Shown in pieces: positions 15,501 through 25,249 of a stretch of DNA of 64,000 nucleotides. A program made the translations under genes and the position numbers. How positions within the stretch are numbered: the first letter of the stretch is position 1; every line of letters begins with the position of its first letter. The DNA lies in the NCBI GenBank assembly GCA_024610705.1, contig JANDEH010000008.1, positions 37,545,490 through 37,609,489 on the forward strand, read 5' to 3'. The notes under the pieces were generated by a model that saw only the letters and a program-made list of their open reading frames with translations, was not told the DNA's origin and searched no databases. Origin of the DNA: Tetragnatha versicolor. Taxonomy: Eukaryota > Arthropoda > Arachnida > Araneae > Tetragnathidae.

Positions 15501-18500
15501 ATAGGGTATGCGAGACACTGAGTGATATCTCGATCACTAATGTGAGTTGTCAGAAGAGGTAAAACTTATTTTCATCAAACTTATTTCCATCAATTACATT
15601 ATTCAACTATTCCAACTCAAAACCAATCTCAACAGCCGATGGGGGTCTTGGTTTTCCCCGTGTATGCCATGTACCTTACTGTGTTAAGTTACACTATGGA
15701 TCAATATGTTATATTTTAAAATTCTATTAGACGGTACGTGGCATTTCCTTGATTCAGTATTGGAAAATAGTTCAAAAATGCATTAAAATGTCTTTTTTTA
15801 CATTACCAGAAAACATCTTGCTGGGCATAATGACTGATTATGAGATATATGTTAGAGAAACACCCTTAACAAGATTTTGTATGCAAGAGAACAAGCAATT
15901 TCTTGTAGGTTTTCGCAGCTTAGTCATAACAATGTTGAAATGAAAGCCTGGGAAAATGCTCAACCACCATTTCTAGTTTCACCAGTTCTTAGAAACTGAA
16001 AGATGGGCTAAAATTATAACAGTGGGGATTGGGAAATCTCGAAATCACCATTTCCAGAGAAGAAAAATGTTCTACAGTTAGTTATCAGAGCTTCCAGCAA
16101 GGTGTGTGGTGCCATGGGCGAAATCAAAGGGGATAGGGGGATATATTTATTTGATTAAAAAAGGAAAACACATAAATTAACTCAAATTCCCTCCGAAATG
16201 TAAATATTACTCTCCGGAATTCTTTCTAGCTGTACCACCGAGGAGGGGTGCTCTTGCTCGGAAGGTCTTCGTCAGATCCCCTCGTAAATAAAGGAAAGAG
16301 GTTCCCTCAGATGAAATCTGACTTTATAACTGCACTATTTAGACAGAATACATTCCCATCGACATTTTACGGGCAGTTTCAGTTTGTTAAAAAGTAGATT
16401 GTAAAAAAACTTGCTTCTAAAATAGGAATTAAAGTAAATAAAAATTAAAAAAATAATAATAATAAATACGTGGAACCTGACAGAAAGATGGTGGTTTATG
16501 GGTCACTTTCATGAAAATAATTGGTTTATGTGAGGTTCTGATGCACAAAACGGGCTACGAAGGCGGGCGCAGCGTTGGCGTTAAGAGGGAAAGCCAACAT
16601 TACCAGCAGCGCGCTCGCCCTCAAAACCCCCGCTCGCGTAGGAGGAAAAGTGAAAATAAGGATGGGGTTCACGGAATAATCTCCCTAGACCTCGACCACA
16701 CCTCCTGAAAAAAATCTGTGCATCAGAAGGCCCCAGAACCGTAATAAATATTGCAAAATAGCAAATTTTTGGTAAAAATTCAAAACTTTAGGCCAAGGTT
16801 CAGAACAGAAGATATTATTTGATAGGGCTAAAATTTCACATAAAAGTTACTGTTATGGGTGGGCAAGTTTTCCGCACTATTACGATTTGGTCCTCTGAAA
16901 TAGGTGCGGTTCGACGTACCTTAGTACCACGATCCCCCCCCGAGATTTTTAATTCTAATGAAGTTATATTTTCCATAAAAATTATGGGTTGGGCCGATTA
17001 AGTCTTAAAATGCCCGGGCCGAAATTTCTTCCCAGTCCGGCCCTGCCAGGGTTCACCATCTAAATCCACCCATGTCAGCAAGCACCTCAATTCCAAAATG
17101 AAAGTTTGCTCATAGTTAATTACAAAACAATGTTTGTATGAAAGAGATAGTTCTCCAAGCTTTTATATTTCAAAGTGTTGTTCAGTATATGGCTTTAGGA
17201 CTTAATGAATAGAAAATGTGGTGGAAGGAAAATAGTAGTATTTACCTCAGGCTAAATAAAAACAATTTGGAGACCCCCAATGAATAATTCAAGAAATCAA
17301 GACAAAGCTTTTACTCACCCTTAGGAGTTGTACTGAGATCAGAGTCTGAAGACCTTCTGTGTGCAGCAGAAATAGCACCTTTCGCTGGCGAGTGGCAAAC
17401 CTTCTCCGTCGGGGAGCTGGGCCCGATCGGCTCTTCCAAAACCGGAGACCTGGGGTAGAGGGGATCAGAGCAGATGCGCTTCAGTTGCGTGACATTAACG
17501 TGACTAGACTTGAAAGAAGCGAATCGCTTCAGTTGCGAGGGGATACTGCTGCGAAACGATTGGTGCTGCGCCTTTTCCTTTGAGTGATGAGAGGAGGAGT
17601 CTTTGCAAGCCGTCGCCGCACACTCATAGACGGGCGAAAAGAGCTCCGAGCGGGCCTTCGCCATTCTCTTGGGCGAGACGGAGGAATTCGAGCGCTTAAT
17701 CTTAAGCGGGCTCAAGCGGGTTTTGATAGGAGATGGCGACCGCGAGCGGAGGGCGGGGAAGAGGCGAGAGGAGCCCCGGGGGTCACCGCAGCCAGAGGCC
17801 ACGGAAGTGCTGGAGGACACTCTGCGCAAGGCTACTCTGGAGGGAGATTGCCTGGTTGAGAGAGGAGACAGGTGGAGGAAGAGAGAACTGAGTTTTTTGA
17901 GACAAGATCTAAACTAGGTTGTTAAGACAGAAATTCACTTCGAAGAACAGAGAAGGCAGACTGGTCAAAATGCAGTGTTTGGTGATAGGAATGAAAACAG
18001 TGTTTAAGCTTGTTATAGGGGGTACATGTCAGGCGCCGATCCAGGGGGGTGGCACTCTGGAAAGTGCCCCCTTGGAGACCCAAAAAGGTTCTAAAAATGA
18101 GTAAAAACCCAACTTTTACAGGTCTAATTTCAAAATGTTTTCTGGGGAGGACCCCCATACCCCCCATTAGTATCAAAATAGGATCTTCAGAGTTAAATTT
18201 TAGGAAATCCCCAAAATTTTGACATTTTTTGTCAAAAAATAAAGGTAATAGTGTTGAAAAGTGCCCCTTAGACTCAAATCGTTTCTAAAAATGAATTAAA
18301 ACCCTGCTTTAACACCTCAAATTTAAATTTTTTTTCTGGGGGAGGACCCCCATACCCCCAATGGTACCACAAGGGAATCTTGTCTGGAAAAGTGCCCCCC
18401 CTTGGAGCCGGCGGCTGGATTCGCGCCTGGTACATGTAGTAAAAAGACTATTTTTACAGGAAATCAAATATTCTGTGTGACAATCTATTCACTATTCCCT

Positions 18501-21500
18501 CTATTTAGAGTAGTTCTTAATCTATTAAGCAATAGCTTTCTGCACCACCTTGGTTGTATAAATCTTTTTCCAAATAAAAAAATCACAGAATCCAATAAAA
18601 AATATAACCTTCTGCCTTCGTTTAATTTTTGGCATATTTCTGATTAATAGTAAGCAGGTGGATACTATTTTATCTTTTTTAAACTTCCTGACTTTTCCAT
18701 GACTATTCCAGAAATCATCATGATTCTTTTGGCTGGGAAAACAGTAAAAAGGAAATTAAGTAAGGTAATTTTCTAAGAACTAATCTAATCTTCTAGCTAG
18801 ATATAAACATAGAAGTAATATTATTTTGATATCAACTTAAACACTGTTGTCATCATTAGTTCAAAATTTAAACACCTCTGAGAATAAGTACAAAAGGATT
18901 TTAGTAGAAAATGTCATTTGTATGAGAAGTTAAAAAGGAAAACAAAATCAAAGATAAATGCGGATTATGTCCATCTCCTTCAAAGCCATGTTACTTTGTA
19001 AAGGAATTTAAGCCAAAAAATTTGCGATGTGCAGCTAACAGGCTGAATCAAAAAACCATGCAAGGAATTTACTCAAGCAAGTCTCATCAAATCATCAGAA
19101 AAGGCAAGCACCAATGAATAATTCTATTGTCATAAGAGTAAAGTATAAGGAAACTGTGCTACAGAAAAATAGTACTTCAGAGAAAAATGTTTCTTGCAAT
19201 GAATGAACATTCTTAAATGAAACTAGGAGCAGCAAAACTCATGTTAGATATTCAGTGCAAAGTTGCATTCATACTGCCTAATACTAGAAATAGCAAAACT
19301 TGTGATGCAAAATATGTTCAAAGAAATGCAAGCAAAGTAGAGATGGATGTAAAAAATTTTTAAGTTATTCCAATTTAAAATATTATATCTTACTTAAAGG
19401 ATTTTTCTTTATTAGTTTTAGGTTCTGGACTCTTAACAATAATGCAAGAATTGTTATCAACAGAGATTTTTTGAATAATGCTTTATGAATAAGAAAAATC
19501 CTCCATATAAAAGTTAAAGTAATTTTTTGGATAAAAAAGAATTTAAATAAGTACTCAATAATAATCAATAAAATTATCTTACAACATAGGTGTTTTGAAG
19601 TACATAATCAAGTTAAAAAATGTTGAGTGAAATTTTATTCAATGCAGTTATACTAGCTCTCAGTTCAGTTTCAGGGAAATATTTAAGTTGAGATTAAAGA
19701 TGTGAAGTTAGGAAAAACTCTAGAGGTCAACTATCAGTTTTAAAACTAACTAAGTCAAATCAAACCAATACTTTATCATAATATTCATTAACTTTGGTTA
19801 AAAATGTATTTGGATTGAGTTAAATACACTGAACAAATTATTTGTCAGTAAATAATTAATCAAGAAAAATTCTCAAACTAAACATTATTTCAAACTTGCA
19901 TTTTCAAAGAAAAAATATCTAATGCCCAAACAATTATCATGATATTATTCTCAAGGTTTTTTTCTATGAATAGTTAATTTGAATGGTGTATTCAACTCAA
20001 ATAATACAGATAAAAGTATGATTCATACAAAAAAAACTTCAGTGTTCACATTTTCAATCTAAGATACAGGAAAAACATGCGTTTAATGAAAACATTATGT
20101 TAAACTGAATGCAAATTACTTTTAAAAAGTAATCATATAAATATACTCATCCTATGCATACTCAACTCAAACTAATCATTCAGTATGAAAAGGATGTATC
20201 TACTTCTAACTTCAAATGCTGTCACACTTTAAAGCTTTGTAAATATATATATTTATTTAAAGTAAAAAAATCAACATAATGAACAATACACTGATGTTAT
20301 AGTTTTAGTAAATACTTATATCATTGATAATTCAGAATACTTCACTAATGTTCAAACCATACTTCATTAACGTTGGTTTCAATAAACTGCTGTCAATTAT
20401 TGATTAAAATAGGAAACAATCCCTTTTTTACTTCAGCCATTTAGGCGATAAAGATAAATAACGTGAGCTAAGAAGATAATAAGATAAAGAGAAAAGCATT
20501 TCTACAAAGCTTTAGAAGTATTCATTACTTTTTGTAGCTATTTCTTTCTATTTTGTAAAGAGCATTAATCCAAATCATGCATGAATGGAAAGATCTAGCA
20601 GTTATCTAAAAGGCAAATAATGAAGTCGAAAACATACTTATTAGTTCTTTCAAATGGAAAAATCGAGCAGCAGCGAAGATGAAACTCACTTACCTTACAC
20701 AATAACTTATTAATTTAATTCAGGACAGCATAATGAGGTAGTATATAATCATTTTAAGTCTAGAATGCATTTACACTAGAGTTAAAGTGCTTTTATTAAC
20801 TTCATTGTATCAGAAAAGTATATTAATAAAATCCTGTTTACTTAAAAGTAAAAACAAGTATGAGTTAGTCAGTTTTGTTTTATATAGGATTATTTAAAAG
20901 CACAACTACAGTAACTAATAGAAATTATTTTGAAACACAATAAATAAAGGTCTAAGGCAAGAGGTTTAAAAATATAAAACCAGATAACTCAAAAAATCCA
21001 TTAACTTAATAAGTAAAATAGCAAACCCTAACAGTGAAAAAAATCAAATTTTTTAAATATTGGAAATATTTTACACATAATAATCACATATCACCATAAA
21101 ATATAAAACTTTTCCTTCCTCACAATAGATGTATTTATGTAATCAAGATCAAATTCATATTGATACATAAAAGTAATAAATATGTAGGAACAGATATAGG
21201 AGACCTTTTTTACCTTTATAGTAACAAGGTATCCTTTTAGAAAGTATTATTTTTAATTGATTTAATGTGTTTTTAATATTTTTTTCTTTTTCAGACGCAT
21301 TATACAAATTAAATTTTGAGTTTAATGCAAATTTATAGTGGGGAAAGAATTTAAGATAATTCTTTATTAATTTTTTTCTTGCGAAGAAAAATTAATTCAA
21401 GACTAACAAGCTGAAAAACTTCTTGACATCAAATTAAAAAATTTTAAGAAGGTTCTAACTGAAAGAGTACTATACTCACTCTCTAAAAGTTTCATTTTGT

Positions 21501-24500
21501 GATGAAGACACATTTTCAGTTAATATCACAGCAGTACCTATTCCTCGAACAACAATACCAGATTCTCCTTCTAAATCAAAGCATTGATGATAACTACGAT
21601 AAAAAAATGAGAATCAGAAAATAACTAAGCTTTTTTGCTAAAAAGTTTTAAATCTAATCCACATTTAAGAAAACTATTGATTTAACAATAAAAACTAGTT
21701 TTATAGATTTTGATCAAACAATAAATTAATATTGAGGTTAAAAACAAAAACTCATACCCTATCACAGCATTACCACCTAGTTCTAAAGCTTTTAAGCCTA
21801 TTTTTCTTTGAACTTCTCCTATAAAAGAATCAAGATATACTAGTTATTTTTTTAAACATTAAATTCAGAAAGAAAAACTGGCATAAAATTTTTTAAATGA
21901 AAAGATATAATCCCTTTTTTCAATTAATTCTTAATACTATATTATATTATTGTATTAATTACATTATTATATTAATATATTATTGTAGTGATTCGGTACT
22001 AAAGGGCTGATATTATATTTCACATAGATTTTAATGCAAAAAACCTAATTTTTCCCAACCAACTGCATTCTGGTTTAACTTATATCCTTCTTGTGAGTAA
22101 AGTATACATTCTAATAAAGAGCAACTTAGCATTTAAAAATTATGGATAATTTATATGTTAGCTGTTTTTAGGTACATATAACTTCCCATTAAAATCCGAT
22201 GTTACTTCCTAATAAATTTGAAGTTCTTAACATTTCAAACTATTTTGATTGTCTCTTCAGCTAGAAATTGCTCAAGTTAATTATTGTTTACTTCATTTGT
22301 TCAGGCAAATTCAAAGTAAAAAGATATATTAGTGTGGTGATAATACTTCACTAGGATGAGTTAAAGAGTAATAACAAATTCTGATTTCAAAGAATAGGAA
22401 AACAAAAGCTATACCTGATAATTTCGAAAACAAAGTTTGTCTAGCTTCATTTGATGCTCTTGGAGTCCGAATTTTATCAATCCACTGGTATTCAGGATCA
22501 TCATTAACTGATAACTCTTCAACAAAGCCAAGAATAGCTTTAGCTTTATATCCCCAGGGTATGCCACAACCTTCAAAAATTAATAGACTTAAAATAATGT
22601 AACTAAATCCATATATTGTGCTGTGAAGAGCAAAATTTTTTTGATATGTATCAAAAATTTTATGAAGCTTGGCAATTGATTTTGTTCTATGTAATACAAA
22701 TTGAAATATTGACATTATCATACTTGTTTGATATAGAAGCATACAAGAACAATAAACATGGAAAATTTTTTGATTCCTTAAAAAATTTTAACTTGCGAAC
22801 AATTGATGTTTTTTTCTATCGTTAAAATGCATTATCTCAGTATTTTAGGGAACAATGTGATCATTTTTAGCCAAACTTAATGGACTGGAGTGCTTAAATT
22901 TATGCAAAAAATCTTTCTTCAAAAATTTCTATGATATAAGTTTTTTTTAAATTTAACTAAAGTCTGGGCATTTTAAAGAGTTTTCAATCAGCAGGCTACT
23001 TTTTTCTATTTTTGGGATAAAGAGTGTTACTGTATTTAACACCCATCATCAGCTGGTAAGGAGTTAATTCTTGAAGGACGTGAGACTTAAGTTGTAGGAA
23101 GAAAAAATAAAATGATGAAAAATCATATAAATCAGTGATTTTTGCTATTTTTTATCTTAGCTCAGTTTTTTCTTAAAGAGTTTTCCTTGGAATAAAACAG
23201 AGGTTGTTAGAGGAGTTGTAAAAATCTTTTAGAGTTGATAAAAAAGCATTTTAAAAGTAACAAATTACTAACTATAAAAGAATTGTACACCACATGATGA
23301 TTCTCTGTATTTGTTTGAATCGCTGAAAAGATGCACACGAACCATCACATTGATTTCTCCTCTTATGCCTGGAAAAAACATCACATATAGAAAAAGTTTT
23401 AAGTATCAAGATTAGTTTTTGAGATTTAGGGTAATTTGTACAGAGAAGCATTGTAAAAACTTAATAGCAACTAGCTTATATAATTTTGTTAGGCCTTTAA
23501 AAAGTGAAGTTTTGCAGCATATCTAGATTTACCCCAATACTAAAAGTTAATCTAAATTCAATACATTTTTCTTCTATTTATCTTTAAAAAAATATCCTTG
23601 TGAATCAAAAATGTTAAACCTCGTAATTTAAAAAAAATTTAATAAATAATCTGAATAATTTAATAAATAATCTGAAATTGTAAACCTGTAAAAAAGAATT
23701 GTGCTTACCATGCATTGTGTCATATATTGGAAACCATCCAGACAAAAGAGAACCCGCTTCTTTGCAAAGTAGTGGATTTAAATCAATGTAGACTTTGCCA
23801 ATAGCATCATTAGCACTGTAGGTATCATAATCCATCACTCTGAAAGAGGTAAAAAAATTTATATTACAATTTCTCAATATTTGAGCATACAATAACAGGA
23901 CGGACAAATGCTATGTGATTTTGAAAGTAACTTTTCATTGAGTGATATAATTATCCCATCGATATTTAGTGACCGTCAAATTCACTGGCTGAGCTACAGA
24001 ACAGCTAAATGGGCTTGATAATTTTTTCAGATTCAGCGAAATGGTCGACAAGATAATACGTCAAAACTCAAGATTCTTATTTTAAACTCTAATTAAAAGA
24101 AACACAAAATAAATTAAATGTAAGTCATACCTAATTTGCAATGGTTCATCTTGCAGTTCCTCATCGTCAACCTATAAAAGAAAATAAGTCAAACAAACTA
24201 ATAAAGATATGTTATATAAAAAGGTTCATTTTACAAAGATACTACCCGTTATTCTTTGCACACACACACTGATGGGTAGGCTTTATGGTAGTTCAATTAA
24301 GAAATAATACAAATTGGAGGACACTAGATTTTATATCTAAATGTATTGGTTATTAATTAGGTTTTGATTATTGTTTTAGATAGAAAATATATATATAGTA
24401 CAATAACAATCTGATCAAAAAGTATGATTTAGTCTGGTTAATCTCACTTAATTTAGAACTAACAAAAATGATTACTTCAAAGCGAAACCATTCTGAATTC

Positions 24501-25249
24501 CATTCTGGATTAAGAGAATGCCTGAATACTTCAGTCTTGTAGGTAGTATTGCTTAGTTTTATCTGAAAAATATTTGAGAGAATGGGAGAGTGGAGATGAA
24601 TGAGACACATTTAACATGTATACTAATACTGACAACTAAAAGTTTTAACATTTTTCCAGTCATCCAGGTTTTTCTGCCAGGGAATTAGGTTTTAGGAATT
24701 TTGTGAAAAATAAAATTCATTTTCATGAAAAAGAAGGCTTGTAGTATAACCACAACATTCATAATTTTTAAAATAGGCCTTAAATCAGACAAATTCCATT
24801 TTAAAATGATAGAAACACTTAATGAAAACAATTTTTAATCCTTTTTAGATCTTTGGAATTTTGTGAAAGGTCCATTTTTAAAGATTAAAATTTTTGAAGG
24901 GTCCTTAATAGGACCCATATTATCTTTAGATAAACCATGAAACATCTTAAAGTGAAATTAAGATATTAAAAATTCAGTTGTCTCCCAATCATCCCCCACT
25001 CTTCCCTATATATTTAGCGTTAACCCTTTCTATTCAACATTTAATCTATGATATGCTTATTTCCAAATAAATTCAAGAAAAAAGAACATTCTATGCTCAT
25101 GCAGATCAATTACCATTATAAACCAAAATAGAAATACTCAAAAAAATTCAAATGCAAACCTCGACAAATGCATCACATGTGTCACTAGCTCTATCCATAA
25201 CAGGTAGATTTCTGCCCGCAACAATTCGAACTTTCACTTTTCCAGGCAT
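58..25249 (-). CDS. C2CD5: C2 domain-containing protein 5 (C2CD5/CDP138) orthologue, 27 coding exons, C-terminus outside window
   Basis: In mammals this protein is a Ca2+-dependent lipid-binding factor that helps GLUT4 vesicles fuse with the plasma membrane downstream of Akt2. Reading the minus strand gives 27 exons whose junctions all carry an AG acceptor, a GT donor (one GC) and matching phase, for 3003 nt or 1001 codons without a stop: 25160-25249, 24476-24562, 24131-24171, 23709-23839, 23273-23368, 22415-22570, 21758-21818, 21480-21593, 17319-17851, 13038-13114, 12435-12543, 11838-11952, 10637-10879, 9317-9421, 6188-6277, 6038-6095, 5893-5946, 5605-5679, 5452-5517, 3821-3907, 3488-3592, 3181-3303, 2686-2769, 2501-2590, 2302-2389, 416-487, 58-110. 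The product follows recalled human C2CD5 collinearly, starting MPGKVKVRIVAG. The last exon ends at an in-phase GT donor at base 57, so the rest lies left of the window. Introns are large and transposon-filled. Identity is very strong; function is inferred from mammals. Confidence 0.96.
897..1999. mobile_element. Non-autonomous hAT-like element with GGTTTAAACC repeats
   Basis: Terminal inverted repeats CAGGGTTGGC / GCCAACCCTG are flanked by an exact 8-bp target duplication ATTTTAGG (889-896 and 2000-2007). Both features are typical of the hAT superfamily. Inside are clusters of GGTTTAAACC and AAAACCAGTTGG motifs at both ends and AT-rich filler, with no transposase frame. It lies in the C2CD5 intron between exons 25 and 26. 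Confidence 0.88.
3821..6277 (-). CDS. C2CD5: C2CD5 exons 15-20: second conserved half
   Basis: Exons 6188-6277, 6038-6095, 5893-5946, 5605-5679, 5452-5517 and 3821-3907 encode residues 653-796. They include KGKVPDILFMTIEPP, the VCKLKKDGKGEQNAKEIS segment, SLPFLEYELHRQLFNKLK, VKCMNALFNLKVQVSIGDRLIIGIA and TGTGAYLSALPPP, matching in order human KVPDVLFTTIDLP, LPFMEYEVHTQLMNKLKLKGMNALFGLRIQITVGENMLMGLASATGVYLAALP. All introns between exons 16 and 20 are phase 0. The 1.5-kb intron 3908-5451 holds a hAT-like element (4441-5370). Confidence 0.93.
4441..5370. mobile_element. Non-autonomous hAT-like element
   Basis: Terminal repeats CAGTGTTGCCAGA / TCTGGCAACACTG are bounded by an exact 8-bp target duplication TAGGTAAG (4433-4440 and 5371-5378). 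The sequences next to the termini repeat the same AGCCCAAA-type words in inverted orientation. The element is 930 bp, has no transposase and sits in the intron between C2CD5 exons 19 and 20. Confidence 0.87.
6359..6579. mobile_element. Possible MITE sharing the ATTGAGGTG...CACCTCAAT ends
   Basis: The segment begins attgaggtgtttgctgcaac and ends aacacctcaat, like the ends of the palindromic element at 13491-17092. A third, partial relative (gagttagctcgttgttgtag) lies at about 11770-11800. No convincing target duplication is visible, so boundaries are tentative. Confidence 0.45.
6880..9245. repeat. About 245-bp tandem repeat, second unit split by a transposon
   Basis: Units are aligned by gatttgatttagcagaactaa at about 6998 against ggtttgattcagaagaacta at about 7250, and by aaaagtttcaaaagtgttac at about 7088, whose partner starts at 7332 and resumes at 9138. 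The copies are diverged (many substitutions and small indels). The second unit is interrupted by the element at 7338-9137. Nothing coding is seen. Confidence 0.7.
7338..9137. mobile_element. 1.8-kb hAT-like non-autonomous element
   Basis: Ends CAGGGATGTTG / CAACATCCCTG (next to GCGCAGGCG on the right) are flanked by a 6-bp duplication TAAAAG (7332-7337 and 9138-9143). It contains an internal tandem repeat at 8440-8830 with a period of about 176 bp (gacgcaagaagaagccaact recurs at 8581 and 8757). Open frames up to 127 aa arise from this repeat and look non-coding. It lies in the C2CD5 intron between exons 14 and 15. Confidence 0.75.
9317..9421 (-). CDS. C2CD5: C2CD5 exon 14: four-cysteine putative zinc-binding module
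   Basis: The exon encodes residues 618-652. Cys628, Cys631, Cys649 and Cys652 form two C-x2-C pairs separated by 17 residues, matching the CGFCHIPY...CYNC pairs of human C2CD5. The spacing suggests a small treble-clef or zinc ribbon; zinc binding is inference. The splice frame is fixed by a split Trp codon (TG|G) with exon 13 and a split Arg codon with exon 15. The exon is isolated between two transposon-loaded introns: a hAT element at 9707-10419 upstream and an 1.8-kb element at 7338-9137 downstream. Confidence 0.92.
9707..10419. mobile_element. Non-autonomous hAT-like element, CAGGCTCGGAC family, uninterrupted copy
   Basis: Ends CAGGCTCGGACTGGCC / CCCAGTCCGGCCCTG and an exact 8-bp target duplication GTTGAGAA (9699-9706 and 10420-10427) mark a 713-bp element. 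The subterminal gggcatttgggcaaatgccc is itself palindromic. A second copy at 13710-17045 shares its whole internal sequence. It lies in the intron between C2CD5 exons 13 and 14. Confidence 0.9.
10637..13114 (-). CDS. C2CD5: C2CD5 exons 10-13: middle conserved domain
   Basis: Exons 13038-13114, 12435-12543, 11838-11952 and 10637-10879 encode residues 437-617. They contain EYPFITMRQFPVGFIQHIGGVVSARSVKLL, the DEPETRDAWWTELRKEIRSH block and the SDDICVLSASGTAAVLS block, each close to human C2CD5. Exon 13 then carries a roughly 60-residue insertion rich in Pro and charged residues that has no clear counterpart in the human sequence I recall. Exon 10 ends in a GC donor (CTG|GCAAGT); the frame is kept only if this site is used. 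The GGVVSARSVKLL and GCNVVLGYMETT segments repeat the fold seen after the C2 domain. Confidence 0.92.
13710..17045. mobile_element. CAGGCTCGGAC-family hAT-like element, third shell
   Basis: It shares ends and interior with the copy at 9707-10419 and has an exact 8-bp duplication CCAGGGTT (13702-13709 and 17046-17053). Its body is split at 14354 by a 2.57-kb foldback element and resumes at 16924 with the sequence expected from the intact copy. Confidence 0.9.
14355..16923. mobile_element. Long foldback element with about 1-kb inverted arms and 9-bp target duplication
   Basis: Arms starting taaggtacgtcgaacc pair with ggttcgacgtacctta at the right end. They run inward for about 1 kb through GC-rich tracts (for example gcgcgctgctggtaatg against cattaccagcagcgcgc) to a less paired centre near 15330-15930. 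A perfect 9-bp duplication GTACCACGA flanks it (14346-14354 and 16924-16932), with an adjoining T that makes 10 bp possible. Very long inverted repeats plus a 9-10 bp duplication fit Mutator-like foldbacks best. No transposase frame is present. Confidence 0.85.
17319..17851 (-). CDS. C2CD5: C2CD5 exon 9: long Ser/Arg/Lys-rich linker exon
   Basis: This 533-nt exon encodes about residues 259-436 and replaces the shorter Ser-rich linker of the human protein. It is basic and serine-rich with many S-P steps (SRSPSPIKTRLSPLK and SVSPKRM), which suggests a disordered, heavily phosphorylated linker. The C-terminal RRSSDSDLSTTPKG lines up with human SSSDTDLSLTPK, so the exon is real and in frame. Acceptor ctctcaaccag precedes it and donor GTGAGT follows it. 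It is clearly more GC-rich than the surrounding introns, with many CG dinucleotides. Open frames on the opposite strand here are shadows. Confidence 0.93.
18030..18428. mobile_element. Short hAT-like MITE, CAGGCGCCGATCCAG family
   Basis: Ends CAGGCGCCGATCCAGG / CTGGATTCGCGCCTG lie between exact 8-bp copies of GTACATGT (18022-18029 and 18429-18436). The interior repeats aaagtgcccccttgga-like and ggaggacccccatacccccc words. The same family forms the outer element at 43046-46477. It lies in the intron between C2CD5 exons 8 and 9. Confidence 0.9.
18440..21479. other. Remainder of C2CD5 intron 8
   Basis: About 3 kb of AT-rich sequence without exon signals that fit the C2CD5 frame and without recognisable element ends. 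I see no gene here. Confidence 0.6.
21480..22570 (-). CDS. C2CD5: C2CD5 exons 6-8: post-C2 domain, including the position of the Akt site
   Basis: Residues 149-258, at 22415-22570, 21758-21818 and 21480-21593. They carry the near-invariant GFVEELSVNDDPEYQWID and IRTPRASNEAR stretches and the YHQCFDLEGESGIVVRGIGTA strand that aligns with human YLQCFDLEGESGLVVRAIGTA. Numbering matches human exactly as far as Ser197. Human Ser197 sits in an R-x-R-x-x-S Akt motif; here the same serine is preceded by R-Q-T-L-F, so the arginine at -3 is missing. The upstream extension of exon 6 as an open frame to 22742 is intronic, because an acceptor at 22571-22572 restores the C2CD5 frame. Confidence 0.93.
23273..25249 (-). 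CDS. C2CD5: C2CD5 exons 1-5: N-terminal C2 domain
   Basis: Residues 1-148. The start is the ATG at 25249-25247, which gives the family's MPGK N-terminus. The C2 beta-sandwich covers about residues 1-115. The acidic residues that line the Ca2+ pocket are all present: D19, D23 and D26 in loop 1 (VMDRASDTCDAF) and D76, D78 and D84 in loop 3 (MDYDTYSANDAIG). The conserved NPEWNSEWFRFEV and SGWFPIYDTMHG segments are intact. The domain is therefore expected to bind Ca2+ and acidic membranes. Exon 5 runs into the IRGEINV segment just after the C2 fold. Exon borders fall at residues 30, 59, 73 and 116, and the phases are consistent. Confidence 0.95.

Larger units (their letters stand above)
13565..17074. 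mobile_element. hAT-like element, second shell of the nest
   Basis: Ends catgggcagattta / taaatccacccatg face each other across the nested inserts, with a near-exact 8-bp duplication gcagcaag / tcagcaag (13557-13564 and 17075-17082; 7 of 8 match). The left part carries a G/C-skewed gggggtgcataggggtgcaa / gcaccccc foldback. Without its insert the element would be about 170 bp. Confidence 0.7.
13491..17092. mobile_element. Palindromic MITE, outermost shell of a four-level nest
   Basis: The element reads attgaggtgc...ggagctaactcc...ggagttagctcattgttgca inward from the left, and closes with gcaagcacctcaat at 17080-17091. The intact element would be only about 90 bp; it is split after 13564 by the next insertion. 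No target duplication is resolved. Confidence 0.65.

Noticed and set aside
16511..17001. Frames inside the foldback at 14355-16923
   Set aside because: They lie in the inverted arm, have no domain, and the other arm does not keep them open.
17359..17917. Several plus-strand frames opposite C2CD5 exon 9
   Set aside because: They are shadows of a GC-rich exon whose minus-strand frame is confirmed by splicing and homology.
22571..22742. Open frame upstream of C2CD5 exon 6
   Set aside because: Intronic; the acceptor at 22571 joins exactly to exon 5 in phase.
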